Below, one piece after another: positions 33,101-44,215 of a stretch of 64,000 nucleotides of DNA. Position 1 is the stretch's first letter. Every line of letters begins with the position of its first letter. The notes beneath the pieces were generated by a model. It worked only from the letters and a program-made list of their open reading frames with translations. It was not told the origin of the DNA and made no database searches. Made by a program: the position numbers and the translations under genes. This DNA is from Chamaecrista fasciculata (taxonomy: Eukaryota; Streptophyta; Magnoliopsida; Fabales; Fabaceae). Location: NCBI GenBank assembly GCA_003254925.1, contig QANZ01021509.1, positions 1 through 64,000 of the forward strand, given 5' to 3'.

Positions 33101-34174
33101 CTTGGTATAAGCGTATTGACTCATATTTCATTCAGCATGGTTTTCAAGGATGTCCATATGAGCATACCTTATATATTAAATATGTTGATACTGGTGATAT
33201 TCTAATTGTCTGTCTCTATGTTGATGATTTGATTTTCACTAGTAACAATCCAAGGATGATTGCAGAATTTAAGGAGGAGGCCATGATTAATTCTTTTGAA
33301 ATGACAGATTTGGGACTGATGTCTTATTTTCTTGGCATTGAGGTTATCTAGAAGGAAGATGGAATATTCATATCACAAAAGAAGTATGCGAGTGATTTGT
33401 TGAAGAAGTGCAAGATGGAGAATGCAAAGCCGGTTTTGACTCCAACAGAAGAGAAGATGAAGATGATAAGAGAAGGCCACGGTGATGCTGTAGATCCCAC
33501 TTACTACAAGAGTTTGATCAGAAGTTTGAGATATTTGACTGCAACGAGACCAGTATTGTCTTTGGAGTTGGGTTGCTGAGTAGATTCATGGAGGAGCCAT
33601 GAACCTATCACTTGCAATCAGCGGAGAGAATTCTGAGATATGTTAAAGGTACCTTAAATGAAGGAATATTTTATTCTAGATCTAACGATTCCGAGCTTGT
33701 TGGATACACAGATAGTGATTGGGCAGCTGATATTGAAACAAGGAAAAGCACATCAGGGTACGTGTTCCATATGGGATCAAGTGCAATTTGTTGGTCGTCA
33801 AAGAAGCAGTTAGTGGTGGCACTCTCTTCAGCAGAAGCAGAGTACATAGCAGCAGCCAATTGTGCTCCACAGGTAATTTGGCTAAGAAGAATTCTTGAAG
33901 AATTACATAAGAAGCAGAGTACTCCTACAATAATATTCTGTGCCAACAAGTCCGCTATAGCACTCTGTAAAAATCATGTTTTTCATGGAAGATCGAGGAA
34001 CATTGACATTCGTTTTCACAAGATACGGGAATTGGTTGCTGATAAAGAAATACAAATTAATTATTATCCTACAGAGGAGCAGATTGCTGATATTTTCACA
34101 AAACCGTTGAAGGTGGAATTGTATTACAAGCTAAAGAAGATGCTGGGAATGATAAATCTCACAAGCTTGGTTTA
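30146..34174 (+). pseudogene. Family-A copia gag-pol, most complete copy, inactivated
   Basis: Gag starts MSSNYNIV with an early TGA and further stops/shifts to about 30930. Then 30934-31878 is open: zinc knuckle CFHCGKFGHRIADC, protease (LGTGCSNHM, where the catalytic Asp of L-D-TG is Gly), and integrase zinc region. A shift follows after NKYFLTF, and integrase resumes with a stop in TPQ*NGVAER. RT (from 32494) includes GVKWVFKTKF, LHQMDVK*AFLNG (stop at 32970), [10 protein letters not shown] and LYVDDLIF (32989-33351). RNase H (33612-34175) has SDW, CWSSKKQ, ALSSAEAEY and ADIFTKPLK. Total domain order gag-PR-IN-RT-RH is Ty1-copia. Multiple lesions, including the protease active site, make it non-autonomous. 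Confidence 0.88.
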
Positions 34175-34184
34175 AGGGAGGCAA

Positions 34185-34699
34185 TGATGACAATTAAAAT
34201 AAGTTGCCACAAGTTGGATATCTAGAAGCTGAGAAAATTTATAGTTGTACAATGAACAAGTTGCAGTTTACAGCTATCATGAACATTTAGAAGAAAAATC
34301 AAATTTGAACAACCAGACAAGTTGTGCTAGCTGTATTTCAGAGACAGAGAATGAATAGCACTAATCATAAGTAATATTCAAATCAACATATATACTGAGT
34401 TACCAATCAACACCAAGCATTTAAGAAATCAGATCATGAGGGCCAGATACACTGCAGCTGAAATTTAAGACTTTGTATTTCCTGAAATTTCAACAAAGTT
34501 AGGCTTATCAGATTAGCTTGATATTTTGTCAGATTTTTATGTTGAATTTATGTCCTAAAATAAGCCTATAAATATGTAATCTCTAGATCAGTCTTAAGCA
34601 ATGAGTTTGTATGAGTGAGTTTAATACAAGTTGAGTATTTCCCCTTATCTCTCGTCTCTCTCCCATCTCTCCTCCATACCCAAAATAAAATTTTCTACA
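34185..34699 (+). mobile_element. Complete 3' LTR of family A (515 bp)
   Basis: Begins TGATGACAATTAAA immediately after the polypurine tract and ends ...ttttctaca, giving TG...CA ends. It serves as reference for the LTR fragments at 13333-13623, 16470-16766, 23970-24335, 24947-25418 and 29634-29729. Confidence 0.78.
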
Positions 34700-36230
34700 G
34701 AATTGACCAAACAAATTTATAGAAGGGCGAACACAAAATTCCAAACTTGATCCGCTAGGCTGTGATGCTTTTTTTGACTTCAGGTTGTGCTAAATCAGGG
34801 CCTGAGTTTGGGTTTATTAGACTTGAATTGGCTCGAAATATATTCATTTTATAAAATATAAATTTAACCTCAGTTAAATTAATATTCCTTAAATTGTATG
34901 TTTTTATCATGCCAAACACTCAAATTGGTCTCAAAAGTATAGGATAGATTTCAAATTGATCCTAAACATTTCGGTTGTTTCAGATTGGATGTACATGTTT
35001 TCATAATTTGTCAACTTTGGTATCAAACTACTAAATGTGGACATATCTATATCATTTCAAGTTTGGATGCAATGAGTCCAGAGCTTTAGATTCGTTGCAT
35101 TCAAACTTGAAATATGAGAGATATAACTATATTCAGTAGTTTAGAATTGAAAGTGAAAAATAATAGAACTATATAAAACCAATTTGAAATAAATGAAATA
35201 TTTAGGACCAATTTGAAATAAATGAAATATTTAAGACCAATTTAAAATTTGCCCTATAATTTTTTTGACCAATTGTAGTATTTAGCTTTTTTATTAGTAT
35301 AAACATCATCGAACTCATAAAATTAATTCTTTTATCAATACAAACAAATTAAAAACATATAAAATAAAAAATAGCCTAAATAAACAAATATAAATATAGT
35401 GACGTTGTTTGGCTCGACCAAACCCGATGGGTCAGGTTTTACGTCCTATTGAAATTAACCCGACTCATGATATATGTGGATTCACTTAATATCTAAAGCT
35501 TTGTTCCAGTTAACTCGGATTTAAGTCGTGTCGCACTTATAATAATAAGAGAGTCTTACAACAATGATACCTACAATTATAAAATTATATTTTAATATAT
35601 GATTTAAGGTACTTTTGGAATAGCTTGAGTCCAATAATATCTTATAGAGAAAACCTAGTAACCTACCTCTAATTTATAGAGTTGATGAAGTCTTTATATA
35701 ATTAAAATACATAATTTAATCCCTGAAATATTTCAATTATCAACGATTGGGTTCCTGAATTTAAACTAATTTTTTATTTTTTGGTTTTTAAATTTTTATT
35801 AAATTTATATTTTTTACAATTTGGATCCTCTATAGTGCACTATAGGTGAAGTGCAGAGAGAGAAAGTGGGTTTCGCTCACACTTTCTCTCTCTAACCTAT
35901 TATTATCTCTTTCAACACTACACCCTTAAAGTACTATAGAGGATCCAAATTGATATTTTTTGCCCCTAAATTTGATTTAGAGACAAATCTTTTGGTCACC
36001 GGGGACTTTGAACTTGATTGTTCTTCACCTTTTTTATGTTATATTTCAATTATTCAACTAATTCGCTAAGACGTTAACGGGTAAAATTTAAAAACCAAAT
36101 AATAAAATTTCTCTATATTTTAAGACTTTTTGTATTGAATTAAATGAACAAAATTTAAAGGCCTATTGTACGTAGTAGTAGGCTCGTTAGGTTTTTCATT
36201 TTCAGCCACAAACTTAACACCTACCCAGAG
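34700..36230. other. Non-coding DNA with fold-back repeats
   Basis: No gene seen. About 34920-35270 is an inverted repeat of the same kind as 1395-2157 (centre near 'gagtccagagctttagattc'). About 35700-36010 shows another loose inverted pattern ('ggatcctctatagtgcacta' against 'agtactatagaggatcc'). From about 36195 the sequence matches the upstream promoter DNA of the GST genes. Confidence 0.5.
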
Positions 36231-36328
36231 TACCCACTACCCATCCTCTTTTATCCATTCCCATTTAAGATTGCCTGCAATCATCAATAATGTCATGTAC
36301 GTACACAATTAATCGTCATTATCAACTT
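36231..36328 (+). repeat. 98-bp direct repeat, left copy (GST promoter sequence)
   Basis: Matches 37721-37818 over 98 bp with a few mismatches, from tacccactacccatcctc through tgtcatgtacgtacac to attatcaactt. The left flank (ttttcagccaca...) parallels the DNA upstream of psiGST2, so this copy retains the ancestral upstream side. Confidence 0.85.
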
Positions 36329-36393
36329 AATACCCAGATACTACCCAATACTACCTAACAAACTTAAAGTTTGTTAAAACTCGATATTACCTT

Positions 36394-37488
36394 AGCCGAA
36401 TTTTTCTGACCGAGTTGAATATTTTCGACCGGGGCGGACCAAGTCGAATTTTTCCGAGCCAAATTTCTCGGACCGGGGCAGGCTGAGCCGAATTTTTCCA
36501 ACCAGGCCGGCTCAAGTCCAATTTTTTCAATCGAGCCAGCCCGAGACCAATTTTTCCAACCGGGCCAGCCCAAACCAATTTTTCGATCGGGCTGGCCCGA
36601 GACCAATTTTTCCAACCGGGCCAACCCGAGTCAATTTTTTCGACCGGGCCGACCCGAGCCAATTTTTTCGACCAAGCCCGCCCAAGCTGAATTTTTTCGA
36701 CCGAGCCGGCCCGAGCTGAATTTTCGACTAGGGCGGCCCGAGCTGAATTTTTCAATCGAGCCGACCTGAGCCTGCCCGAACCGAATTTTTGACCGGGCCG
36801 GCCTGAACTGAATTTTTTTCGACCAGGTCGGCGCGAGGCGAACTTTTCCAACCGAGCCGGCCTGAACCGAATTTTTCCAACCGGGTCGGCTCGAATCGAA
36901 TTTTTTCAACTAGGTCAGCCCGAGCCGAATATTTTCGATCGAGCCGGCCCGAATCGAATTTTTTCAACCGAGGCAGGCCAAGCCGAATTTTTCCGGCCGG
37001 GCCGGCTCGAGCTGAATTTTTTCGACCGATCTAGCCCGAACCGAATTTGTTCAACCGGGCCGGCCCGAGCTGAATTTTTTCGACCGAACTGGCCCGAGAA
37101 AAGTTTTTTCGACCGAGGCGAGCCGAGCCGAATTTTTTCGACCAGACTGGGCCAAGTCGAATTTTTTCGACCGGACCGGGTCGAGCCGAATTTTTTCGAC
37201 CGAACCGGGCCGAGCCAAATTTTTTTGATCGAGCCGGCTCGAGCCGAATTTTTACGGCCGAGCCAGCCCGAATCGAATTTTTTCGACCGGACCGGCCTGA
37301 GTCGAATTTTTTCGGTCGGGCCGACTCGAACCGAATTTTTTCGACCAAGCCGGCCCGAGTCGAATTTTTCTGACCGAGCCGGCCCAAGCCGACTTTTTCA
37401 GGACAGGCCGGCCCGAGCCGTATTTTTCCGACCACGCCGGCCCGAGCCGTATTTTTTTAACCGGGCTGGTCGAGCCGAATTTTTCAGA
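36394..37488. repeat. G/C-rich minisatellite, ~29-bp unit, about 35 or more copies
   Basis: Degenerate tandem units of the form 'ccgaattttttcgaccgggc' followed by 'cggcccgag' (about 29-30 bp) fill 1.1 kb. Every unit alternates an A/T run with a G/C palindrome-like block (gggccggcccg). All open frames through it, on both strands, are repetitive (R-P/S-G-R-K-type) and lack any recognisable protein. G/C content is far above the surrounding DNA. Confidence 0.9.
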
Positions 37489-37499
37489 AAAAAAATAGT

Positions 37500-37720
37500 T
37501 TGAGAATCAAAAGAAACAAAAATTAGTTTGAGGACCAAAACAGAACAAATAATAACTTGAGGACCAAAATGAAACTAACCTCATAGTTTGAAGACCATAA
37601 TGACAATTTAAATTTAAAATTGTTACAAAAAAAAATAATAACTAGGTCCAAGTCCATTTACATAAAAAGCCCATGGGCTTGGGCTTGGGTAGCCCAAGCC
37701 CGGCCCATGAGCAGGTCTCC
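37500..37720. other. Element-like flank right of the minisatellite
   Basis: 'gaggaccaaaa' phrases and a terminal 'gggcttgggcttgggtagcc' tract similar to hAT MITE subterminal DNA. Together with 36329-36393 and the minisatellite, it forms a 1.39-kb insert between the two 98-bp repeats. No defined ends. Confidence 0.35.
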
Positions 37721-37818
37721 TACCCACTACCCATCCTCTTTTATCCATTCCCATTAAAGACTGCCTGCAATAATCAATAATGTCATGTACGTACACAATT
37801 AATCGTCATTATCAACTT
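37721..37818 (+). repeat. 98-bp direct repeat, right copy (GST1 promoter sequence)
   Basis: Right-hand partner of 36231-36328. It continues into the GST1 proximal promoter (gatctaccaccatcacac), so it retains the ancestral downstream side. Versions of this block also lie upstream of psiGST2 (about 40950-41010) and psiGST3 (about 54225-54320). Confidence 0.85.
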
Positions 37819-37911
37819 GATCTACCACCATCACACATTCACACTCACACCTTCACACCTGAAATCAACCAAAACTACTACACCAACCTTTCACACCATA
37901 TATATCATCTT

Positions 37912-37935
37912 CACTTTTTCTATATATATACACAA
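37912..37935 (+). promoter_or_regulatory. TATA region of GST1
   Basis: 'tttttctatatatatacaca' lies about 70-90 bp before the ATG at 38004. The same motif occurs before psiGST2 (about 41094-41107) and psiGST3 (about 54405-54420). Its conservation and spacing support a core promoter; no transcript data. Confidence 0.6.
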
Positions 37936-38003
37936 AAGAATGCGTTACAAACTTACAATGTTATATAACTTATACCTAGCTAGCTATTAGTAATTAATCA
38001 GCC

Positions 38004-39623
38004 ATGTCTTCTTCTTCTTCTTCTTCTGAGGTGAAGCTACTTGGGGCATGGCCTAGTCCATTTGTGATTAGGGCTCGCATTGCCCTTAATATAAAATCTG
38101 TGGATTATGAGTTTCTTGAACAACCAGTGGGACCCAAAAGCCAGCTTTTGCTTCAATCCAATCCTGTTCATAAAAAGATTCCTGTTCTTATTCATAAGGA
38201 CAATCCCATTTGTGAGTCTTTGATCATTGTTGAGTATATCGATGAAGTTTGGTCATCTTCTGGCCATTCCATCCTTCCTTCTCAACCCTACGATCGTGCC
38301 ATTGCACGTTTTTGGGCTGCCTATTTGGATGAAAAGGTATGAAAATTAAATTTCAAGTTGTTTATATTTGTCCTTACCACTTCTTTCTTTGCCCGTTTGA
38401 TAAAATGAATATTTAGGCTCAAATTTTCATTTTGATGATAGATCTATAGGGTAAATTTTATTTTCATCTTTAAACTTTCTCATTCTTGTTCTACTGTTAG
38501 TTAATAACATTATTCCATTTGATTTCTGTCATTATTTTTCTATATTGAGATGAAGGATTTCTTTCTAATAAGTATCCAAATCAAATAAGTAAGTTGGGAT
38601 CTCTGATAAGGGATAAAATGTTTAAGGTCAAAATCTCATTTTGTTGGTCCTCCAAGTATAAAGTAAAGTTCGTTTTGACTCAAACTTCTTTTGTTCAATT
38701 TCATTTTTCAAACTTTTTTATTTTTTTTATTGTTAGTCCATAATATGATTTCATTTGGTTTCTATTATTGCATATCTTTGTCTTTAATAATTGAAATGGA
38801 AGACTTTTCTCTTTTACGTGTCCATATATATATAAGTGACGATCACAAAAAAGAGAGAAAAATCTTCATTTTTTTTATATAAATTAAAGGTATCTATTGT
38901 TAGAAACAGTAACTAATCTCTTATCTTCCACCTAAGGGTCAACCACTTGACCATAGATTGCTTTCCATACAAAATCTTCTCTAATTCTCTCAACTCACTT
39001 ATTTAAAAGCATATGAGAAAAATCTTCTAAGTCAAGACCCAAAGTTAAATATAATAATGGTAGAAACCATACAGAAATCATGTTTTAGATAAACGGTAAT
39101 TAAGAAAAATGGGAAGTTCAAGGACCAAAACAGAATTCATCCAATAGTTCAAGAACCAAAATGAGGTTTTTGTCCAATGCTTAATTAAAAGAAACAAATT
39201 TAAATTCTCACAGGTTGGTCAAATGGGTTCTTTATTTTGATTTCTTTGTAGTGGTTCCCTGCCATGAAATCCATTTTGGGAGCAAGTGAGGAAGAAAGGA
39301 AGCCTCTGATTCTGCAAATAGAAGAAGGATTAGGGTTAATGGAAGATGCATATAAGAGCATAAGTAAAGGAAAGCCTTTCTTTGGGAGTGATAGTATTGG
39401 CTACCTTGATATTGCTTTCGGCTGCTTCTTGGGGTGGCTTAAGGTCATAGAGTCATTTTATGGGCTCAAATTGGTGGACCATGCAAAAACACCTGGGCTG
39501 GCCCAATGGTCCGAAAGATTCTGTGAAGATGATGCTGTTAAAGATGTCATGCCAGAGACTGAGAAGCTCATTGAGTTTGCCAAGTTCATAAGGGCCAGAA
39601 TAATGGGCACAAAATCTGCTTGA
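38004..39623 (+). CDS. GST1: tau-class glutathione S-transferase, intact, two exons
   Basis: Exon 1 38004-38336 and exon 2 39252-39623 join in phase 0 across a GT...AG intron (donor aaaag|gtatga, acceptor tttgtag|tggttc), giving 234 residues, usual for tau GSTs (about 220-240). The thioredoxin-like N-domain has W-x-S-P with the predicted catalytic Ser18, cis-Pro60, and the glutathione-binding Glu71-Ser72 ([14 protein letters not shown]). The all-helical C-domain has GKPFFG and IGYLDIAFG. The product should conjugate glutathione to electrophiles in the cytosol; there is no targeting peptide. A Ser run follows Met1. The single intron at DEK|WFP is the tau-class position. The intron contains an old MULE (38626-39175). 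First of five + strand GSTs, and the least damaged of the young triplet with psiGST2 and psiGST3. Substrate unknown. Confidence 0.93.
38626..39175. mobile_element. Ancestral MULE in GST1 intron (shared by all three young GST copies)
   Basis: Inverted ends ggtcaaaatctcatttt and (complement) ggacaaaaacctcatttt, flanked by aatgtttaa (38617-38625) and aatgcttaa (39176-39184), a 9-bp duplication with one change. The same element occupies the same intron site in psiGST2 (44216-45341) and psiGST3 (55738-57442), both with aatgtttaa on both sides. It was present before the genes were duplicated. Confidence 0.82.
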
Positions 39624-39709
39624 GTTGAAACTAATAATTAAGGCTTTGGGCTTGTTTTGATGTATTCTTAAAATCAAGTCTATGTTATATTTGCTTCTTC
39701 TTGTCTCTG

Positions 39710-39745
39710 AATAAAAATCTAGTTTAGTGTTTTGTGTTTTGGCAA
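39710..39745 (+). terminator. Probable poly(A) signal of GST1
   Basis: AATAAA at 39710-39715, about 87 bp after the stop codon, followed by a GT-rich stretch (agtgttttgtgttttgg). The same arrangement follows psiGST2 (about 53240) and psiGST3 (about 58128). Confidence 0.6.
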
Positions 39746-39769
39746 GCTGTCTTGGATTAATATAAACCC

Positions 39770-40516
39770 TCAATGTTCAGTTATATCTAAAAAGTTTTTT
39801 TTAATCAATTATATTTCTAATGTTTTATATTTGAGTCGATTGTACCTCTAAATCTCTTTAATTTGAGGGTACAATTGACACAAAAAGAAAGATTTAAAGT
39901 ATAATTGACTCAAAAAAACTTTGAAAGTATAATTGAAACTGATCTCATACTTTGGTGGTACAATTGACTCAAAAGAATCTTGGGTGTTCAATTGAAAATG
40001 ATCGCATATTTTGAGAATACTAAGAGTACTTTTGTCAAGATTAAATAACTGATGTTTGTAAAATATAAAATAATAATTCAAAATTGTATTTCCAATAATC
40101 AAGGACTAAATTGTAATTTTTTTAGAATAAATTTAAAGGCATTAAAATAAGTTTTATCTAATACTTACCTTTCAGATTTAATTTCTCCCTGTATGTAAAA
40201 AGAAAGAAGAATGAAGTGTATATATATTAGTTCAGCTTTGAGAGTTTATGTTGTTAGGTTGTAATTTGAGCATATTTCTAAGAATTTGTTCGAAGGGAGT
40301 CAAGATAGTTCTTAAGAAATGAAAGGTAGAAAGATAAAGAAGAGATGGTTGAATGACAAGTATTTGTCTAATAAAATCCAATAATGAGAATGATCATATT
40401 AAAAATCCTGAACTACGTTTGAGTTATTTGCAGAGAGATTACTAGAAGTGAAAATGGAAATAAATTGAAGTTTGCTCCATGCATGTAAGATGCAATTGTG
40501 CAAAGAAAACTTAAAC
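39770..40516. other. GST1 3' flank with fold-back remnant
   Basis: About 39775-40040 is rich in inverted 'gtataattgactc'/'gagtcaattatac' phrases, from the same fold-back family as 40527-40762. About 40235-40500 (ttgtaatttgagcatatttc ... tggaaataaattgaagtttg) matches the 3' flanks of psiGST2 and psiGST3, so it belongs to the duplicated unit. No gene. Confidence 0.6.
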
Positions 40517-40526
40517 ATTATTTAGC

Positions 40527-40762
40527 GGCGAAAGTAGTGTTGGTACCTTTAATGTTTGGGGTCATTTTCAGTTATACTTTCACCGTTTTTTTTTTGTCAA
40601 TTATACTCTTAACTTTTCAGATTCTTTTATCAATTATACCTCTAATGTGGGGGTATAATTGACTCAAATATAAAACATTGTGGATATAATTGACAAAAAA
40701 AAACGTTGGGAGTATAACTAAAAATATCTCCAAATGTAAAGAGTACCAACAATACTCTTGCC
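40527..40762. mobile_element. Short MULE-type fold-back MITE (236 bp)
   Basis: Begins ggcgaaagtagtgttggtac and ends gtaccaacaatactcttgcc, flanked by perfect 10-bp duplications attatttagc (40517-40526 and 40763-40772). The two halves are inverted copies ('tcaattatac'/'gtataattga'). Related sequence is embedded at about 44880-45020 and 51900-52510. Confidence 0.82.
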
Positions 40763-40772
40763 ATTATTTAGC

Positions 40773-41159
40773 TAATTTATTGATTCGGTAAAATTAAGAG
40801 AACAAATAATAAAATTTATCTCTATTATAAGACTTTTTGTATTGAATTAAATAAACAAACTTTAAAGGCAATTGGAAGAGATATTTGATTGTACGAATTA
40901 CATAGTTAGCTATTTTCAGCCACAGACACAACCTACCCACTAACTGTCTTTATTTTTTTCCCATTCCCATTTAAGACTGCCTGCAATAATCAATAATGTC
41001 ATGTACGTAACTCGTTCTACCACCATCACACACACCTTCACACTTGAAATCAACCAAAGCTAGCAACACACCTTCACACATCCATCTTCACTTTTTCTAT
41101 ATATACAAAAGAATGCATTACAATGTTATATATATAGCTAGTAGTATAATTAATCAGCC
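40773..41159 (+). promoter_or_regulatory. Promoter region of psiGST2
   Basis: Retains the promoter block shared with GST1 (ctgcctgcaataatcaat, tgtcatgtacgt) and the TATA motif ttctatatatacaaaag, ending at the ATG of the pseudogene. No other features. Confidence 0.55.
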
Positions 41160-41236
41160 ATGTCTTCTTCTTCCGAGGTGAAGCTACTTGGGGCATGGGC
41201 TAGTCCATATGTGATGAGGGCTCGCATTGCCCTTAA

Positions 41237-42011
41237 GGTTTTTTTTATTTTTATAATAAAAAAAAAGCCACATCATCAAAAAAAAAATTAATTTCGAAGA
41301 TGGGTGCCACATGGCACCCATCTTTTTTCTAATTTTTTTTTAAAAAAATGTGAAATCGCAGTCAAGACTATAATTGCCCCTAAAATTATTGACAAATTAA
41401 CATGTTGCCATGTCTATAATAGTTAAAAAACCAAGCAAACAAGAAAAAAACAAGAAAAGCCAATTTTAAGCAAGCAAACGACGTTTTTTGACGAAACGGA
41501 GGCGGCCAAACCTCTATGGTGTTTGGGTTGGCCTTGTCTCGAAAAGTTACCCGAAATTCATATATCATTTGTTGAATTCTGACTTGTATAGCTCCCGATA
41601 TCTTCGTTTAAAGTTTTGACTTAAAATATCCTACGTTTTCTCTCTGTACTATCTCGAAACTCATTTTTGGTACTTCCGTACTCTAAATCTCGCGAAAAAG
41701 TATCGAAACGACTACTCATAATGCAAAAATTGTTCGCCGGTCATTTAGTTATCGCGATTTCAAATTCTGCTTCAACTTAAAATTTCTCAAATTTCTCATT
41801 TAGGGGCAATTTTGTATTTTTTTTATATTAAAGGACATACTTTATATAACATTTTGGTTGTTGAAATCGCAGTCACGACTGCGATTTCACATTTTTTTAA
41901 AAAAAAAAATTAAAAAAAAAAGATGGGTGCCACGTGGCACTCATCTTCGAAATTATTATTTTATTTTGGGTGATGTGGTTTTTTTTTTATTATAAAAATA
42001 AAAAAAAAACC
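41237..42011. mobile_element. MULE in psiGST2 exon 1
   Basis: Ends GGTTTTTTTTATTTTTATAA and its complement, with perfect 10-bp duplications ttgcccttaa (41227-41236 and 42012-42021); removing the element plus one duplication restores the GST1 reading. Subterminal gatgggtgccac[ag]tggcac palindromes and 'gaaatcgcagtc' repeats relate it to 9266-10860. No coding capacity. Confidence 0.9.
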
Positions 42012-42434
42012 TTGCCCTTAATATAAAATCAGTGGATTATGAGTTTATTGAACAATCAGTGGGACCCAAAAGGCAGCTTTTGCTTCAATCCAATCCTGTT
42101 CATAAAAAGGTTCCTGTTCTTATTCATAGGGGCAATCCCATTTGTGAGTCTTTGATCATTGTTGAGTATGTCGATGAAGTTTGGTCTTCTTCTGGCCCTT
42201 CCATCCTTCCCTCTCAACCCTATAATCGTGCTATTGCACGTTTCTGGCCTGCCTATTTGGATGAAAAGGTATGAAAATTTCATGTTTATCTTTGATAAAA
42301 TGCATATTTAGGATCAAATTTTCATTTTAGTCATCAAATTATAAGGTGAATTTCATTTTGATTTTCAAACTTCCTCATTTTTGTTCTACCTTAGTTAACA
42401 ACATTATTCCATTTGATTTTTGTAATTATTTTTT

Positions 42435-43406
42435 GAGTAAATTGCAGTTTGGTACCCTGTGGTTAGGGGCGATCCCACTTTGGTACCCTGAAAGAAAAAT
42501 TTTTGCAGTTTGATGCCCCGTGGTTTGCTCCGTTATCGAATTGGTCCCCTGTGCTTTATTTCCGTTAGGATTTAACGGCAAATGTGATTGTGACCGCCTT
42601 AAAATGTCAAAAACCTCCCAACAAGTCTTCTCTTATGCGTTTAAGTCCTTTCCCTTTACTAAAAGGGATCAAAACATAAAGAAAACAGAAACTAAAGAGT
42701 ACATTATGTAATTTTACTGTTAAGTTGATATTAATTATAAAAGTGTCTTTAGAATTCTAATATTACAGAATTTTCTCCTTTTCATAAGATTTCTTTTGAA
42801 TAGGTCCTGATTTAATTACACTTTAATCCCAAAAATTTATGATCATTATCAAAATAGTCCTTAGAACCTCAAAAGACAAATGAGCATCTATGTTTTATCA
42901 AAAAAATCCCCATATTCAACTACCCGAAGCTGAAATTTTCATTTAAGTACACTACAAATAAATCAAAACCCCCAAATTTCTTCAGACCCACAAATCAAAA
43001 CCCCCAAAGTTGAGTGAGTGAATGAAATCCTATAATAAAAAAACTCCGTTACTCCGTATTCCTTCACAAATCTTGAAACAACACAAAATCAATTGCAGAT
43101 CCTTGTATAATTATGAAGAATCCCAATATAAAAAATCAATAGCAGAAAAAGAGAGGAAACCCTTGTTGGTGATGGTAAAATTGATCGAATGAAGTGTGAG
43201 AGAGGAGCTTACGAATGGTAATCGGAAACAAGAGCAGGATTCGGTGGTGATCAAAATAGAGAAGCCACTTGTTGATCAAAACGAAGGGCTGGATCTTCGT
43301 GAACTATGTGTGGATTCGATGTACAGTAGGATGACTTCGCAGCACCAACAAACGAACGATGCGTCGTTTGAAATGCTTGCTATTTAATTTTAATTTTTAA
43401 TAAAAA

Positions 43407-43438
<32 letters not shown>

Positions 43439-44112
43439 TAATAATAATAATATTAAATAATAATAATAATTTGTGGGTCTGAAGAAATTTGAAGATTTTG
43501 ATTTGTTTGTAGTGTACTTCAATGAAATTTGTGGGGTCTGAAGAAATTTGTGGGGCTTATTTTGGAAAAATTTGGGGGGTTTTGATTTGTTTGTAGTGTA
43601 CTTGAATGAAAATTTCAGCTTCTAGTATTTGAATATGAGGATTTTTTGATAAATCAAAGATGCTCATTTGTCTTTTGAGGTTCTAAGGACTATTTTGATC
43701 AAGATCATAAACTTTTGGGATTAAAGTGTAATTAAATCAGGACCTATTCAAAATAAATCTTATGAAAAGGAGAAAATTCTGTAATATTAGAATTCTAAAG
43801 ACCCTTTTATAATTAATTTCAACTCAACAGTAAAATTACATCATGTACTCTTTAGTTTTTGATTTCTTTATGTTTTGATCCATTTTAGTATAGGGAAATG
43901 ACTTAAACGCATAAGAAAAGACTTGTTAGGAGGTTTTTAACATTTTAAGGTGGTCACAATCACATTTGCCGTTAAATCCTAACGAAAATAAAGCACAGGG
44001 GACCAATTCGCTAACGGAGCAAACCACGGGGCACCAAACTGCAAAAATTTTTCTTTCAGGGTACCAAAGTGGAATCGCCCCTAACCACAAGGTACCAAAC
44101 TACAATTTACCC
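42435..44112. mobile_element. MULE with ~600-bp inverted arms in psiGST2 intron
   Basis: Ends gagtaaattgcagtttggta and (complement) gggtaaattgtagtttggta, flanked by perfect 9-bp duplications ttatttttt (42426-42434 and 44113-44121). The arms continue inverted through 'ggtcccctgtgctttatttc' and 'aaatttcttcagacccacaa'. The core has a 64-codon open frame (43196-43387, GTG start) that I do not recognise, possibly captured, and an (AAT/ATT)n palindrome at about 43390-43470. Confidence 0.85.
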
Positions 44113-44215
44113 TTATTTTTTTTATACTGGGATGGAAATATTCGAATTAAATAAATGAGTTCAAAGAAAGAAATTTTTTTTTCTCAATGATAATGACTAT
44201 GGATAAAATGTTTAA

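Larger units (their letters stand above)
29634..34699 (+). mobile_element. Family-A copia element, nearly full length (5' LTR truncated)
   Basis: A 5' LTR remnant (29634-29729) ends ttttctaca. The primer site is badly decayed ('ttaagtgaagcc'). Leader (to 30145), gag-pol (30146-34174), polypurine tract 'taagggaggcaa', and a complete 3' LTR (34185-34699) follow. This is the most complete family-A member in the window and is the reference I used for interpreting the rearranged copies to its left. Confidence 0.8.

Noticed and set aside
36364-37503. Several overlapping Arg/Gly/Pro/Lys-rich open frames on both strands
   Set aside because: All lie in the 29-bp minisatellite; periodic, present in several frames and without any recognisable domain.
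36231-37818. 98-bp repeat as a transposon target duplication
   Set aside because: Far longer than any known transposase duplication, and the insert shows no convincing terminal repeats.
41237-42011. MULE ends creating new splice sites (aag|gttttt) that could remove it as an intron
   Set aside because: A donor-like AG|GT exists at the left border, but no AG acceptor lies at the right border (aaaaaaccttgccc).
43196-43387. 64-codon open frame in the psiGST2 intron as a gene
   Set aside because: GTG start, inside a MULE, no recognised motif; possibly captured sequence but unsupported as a gene.
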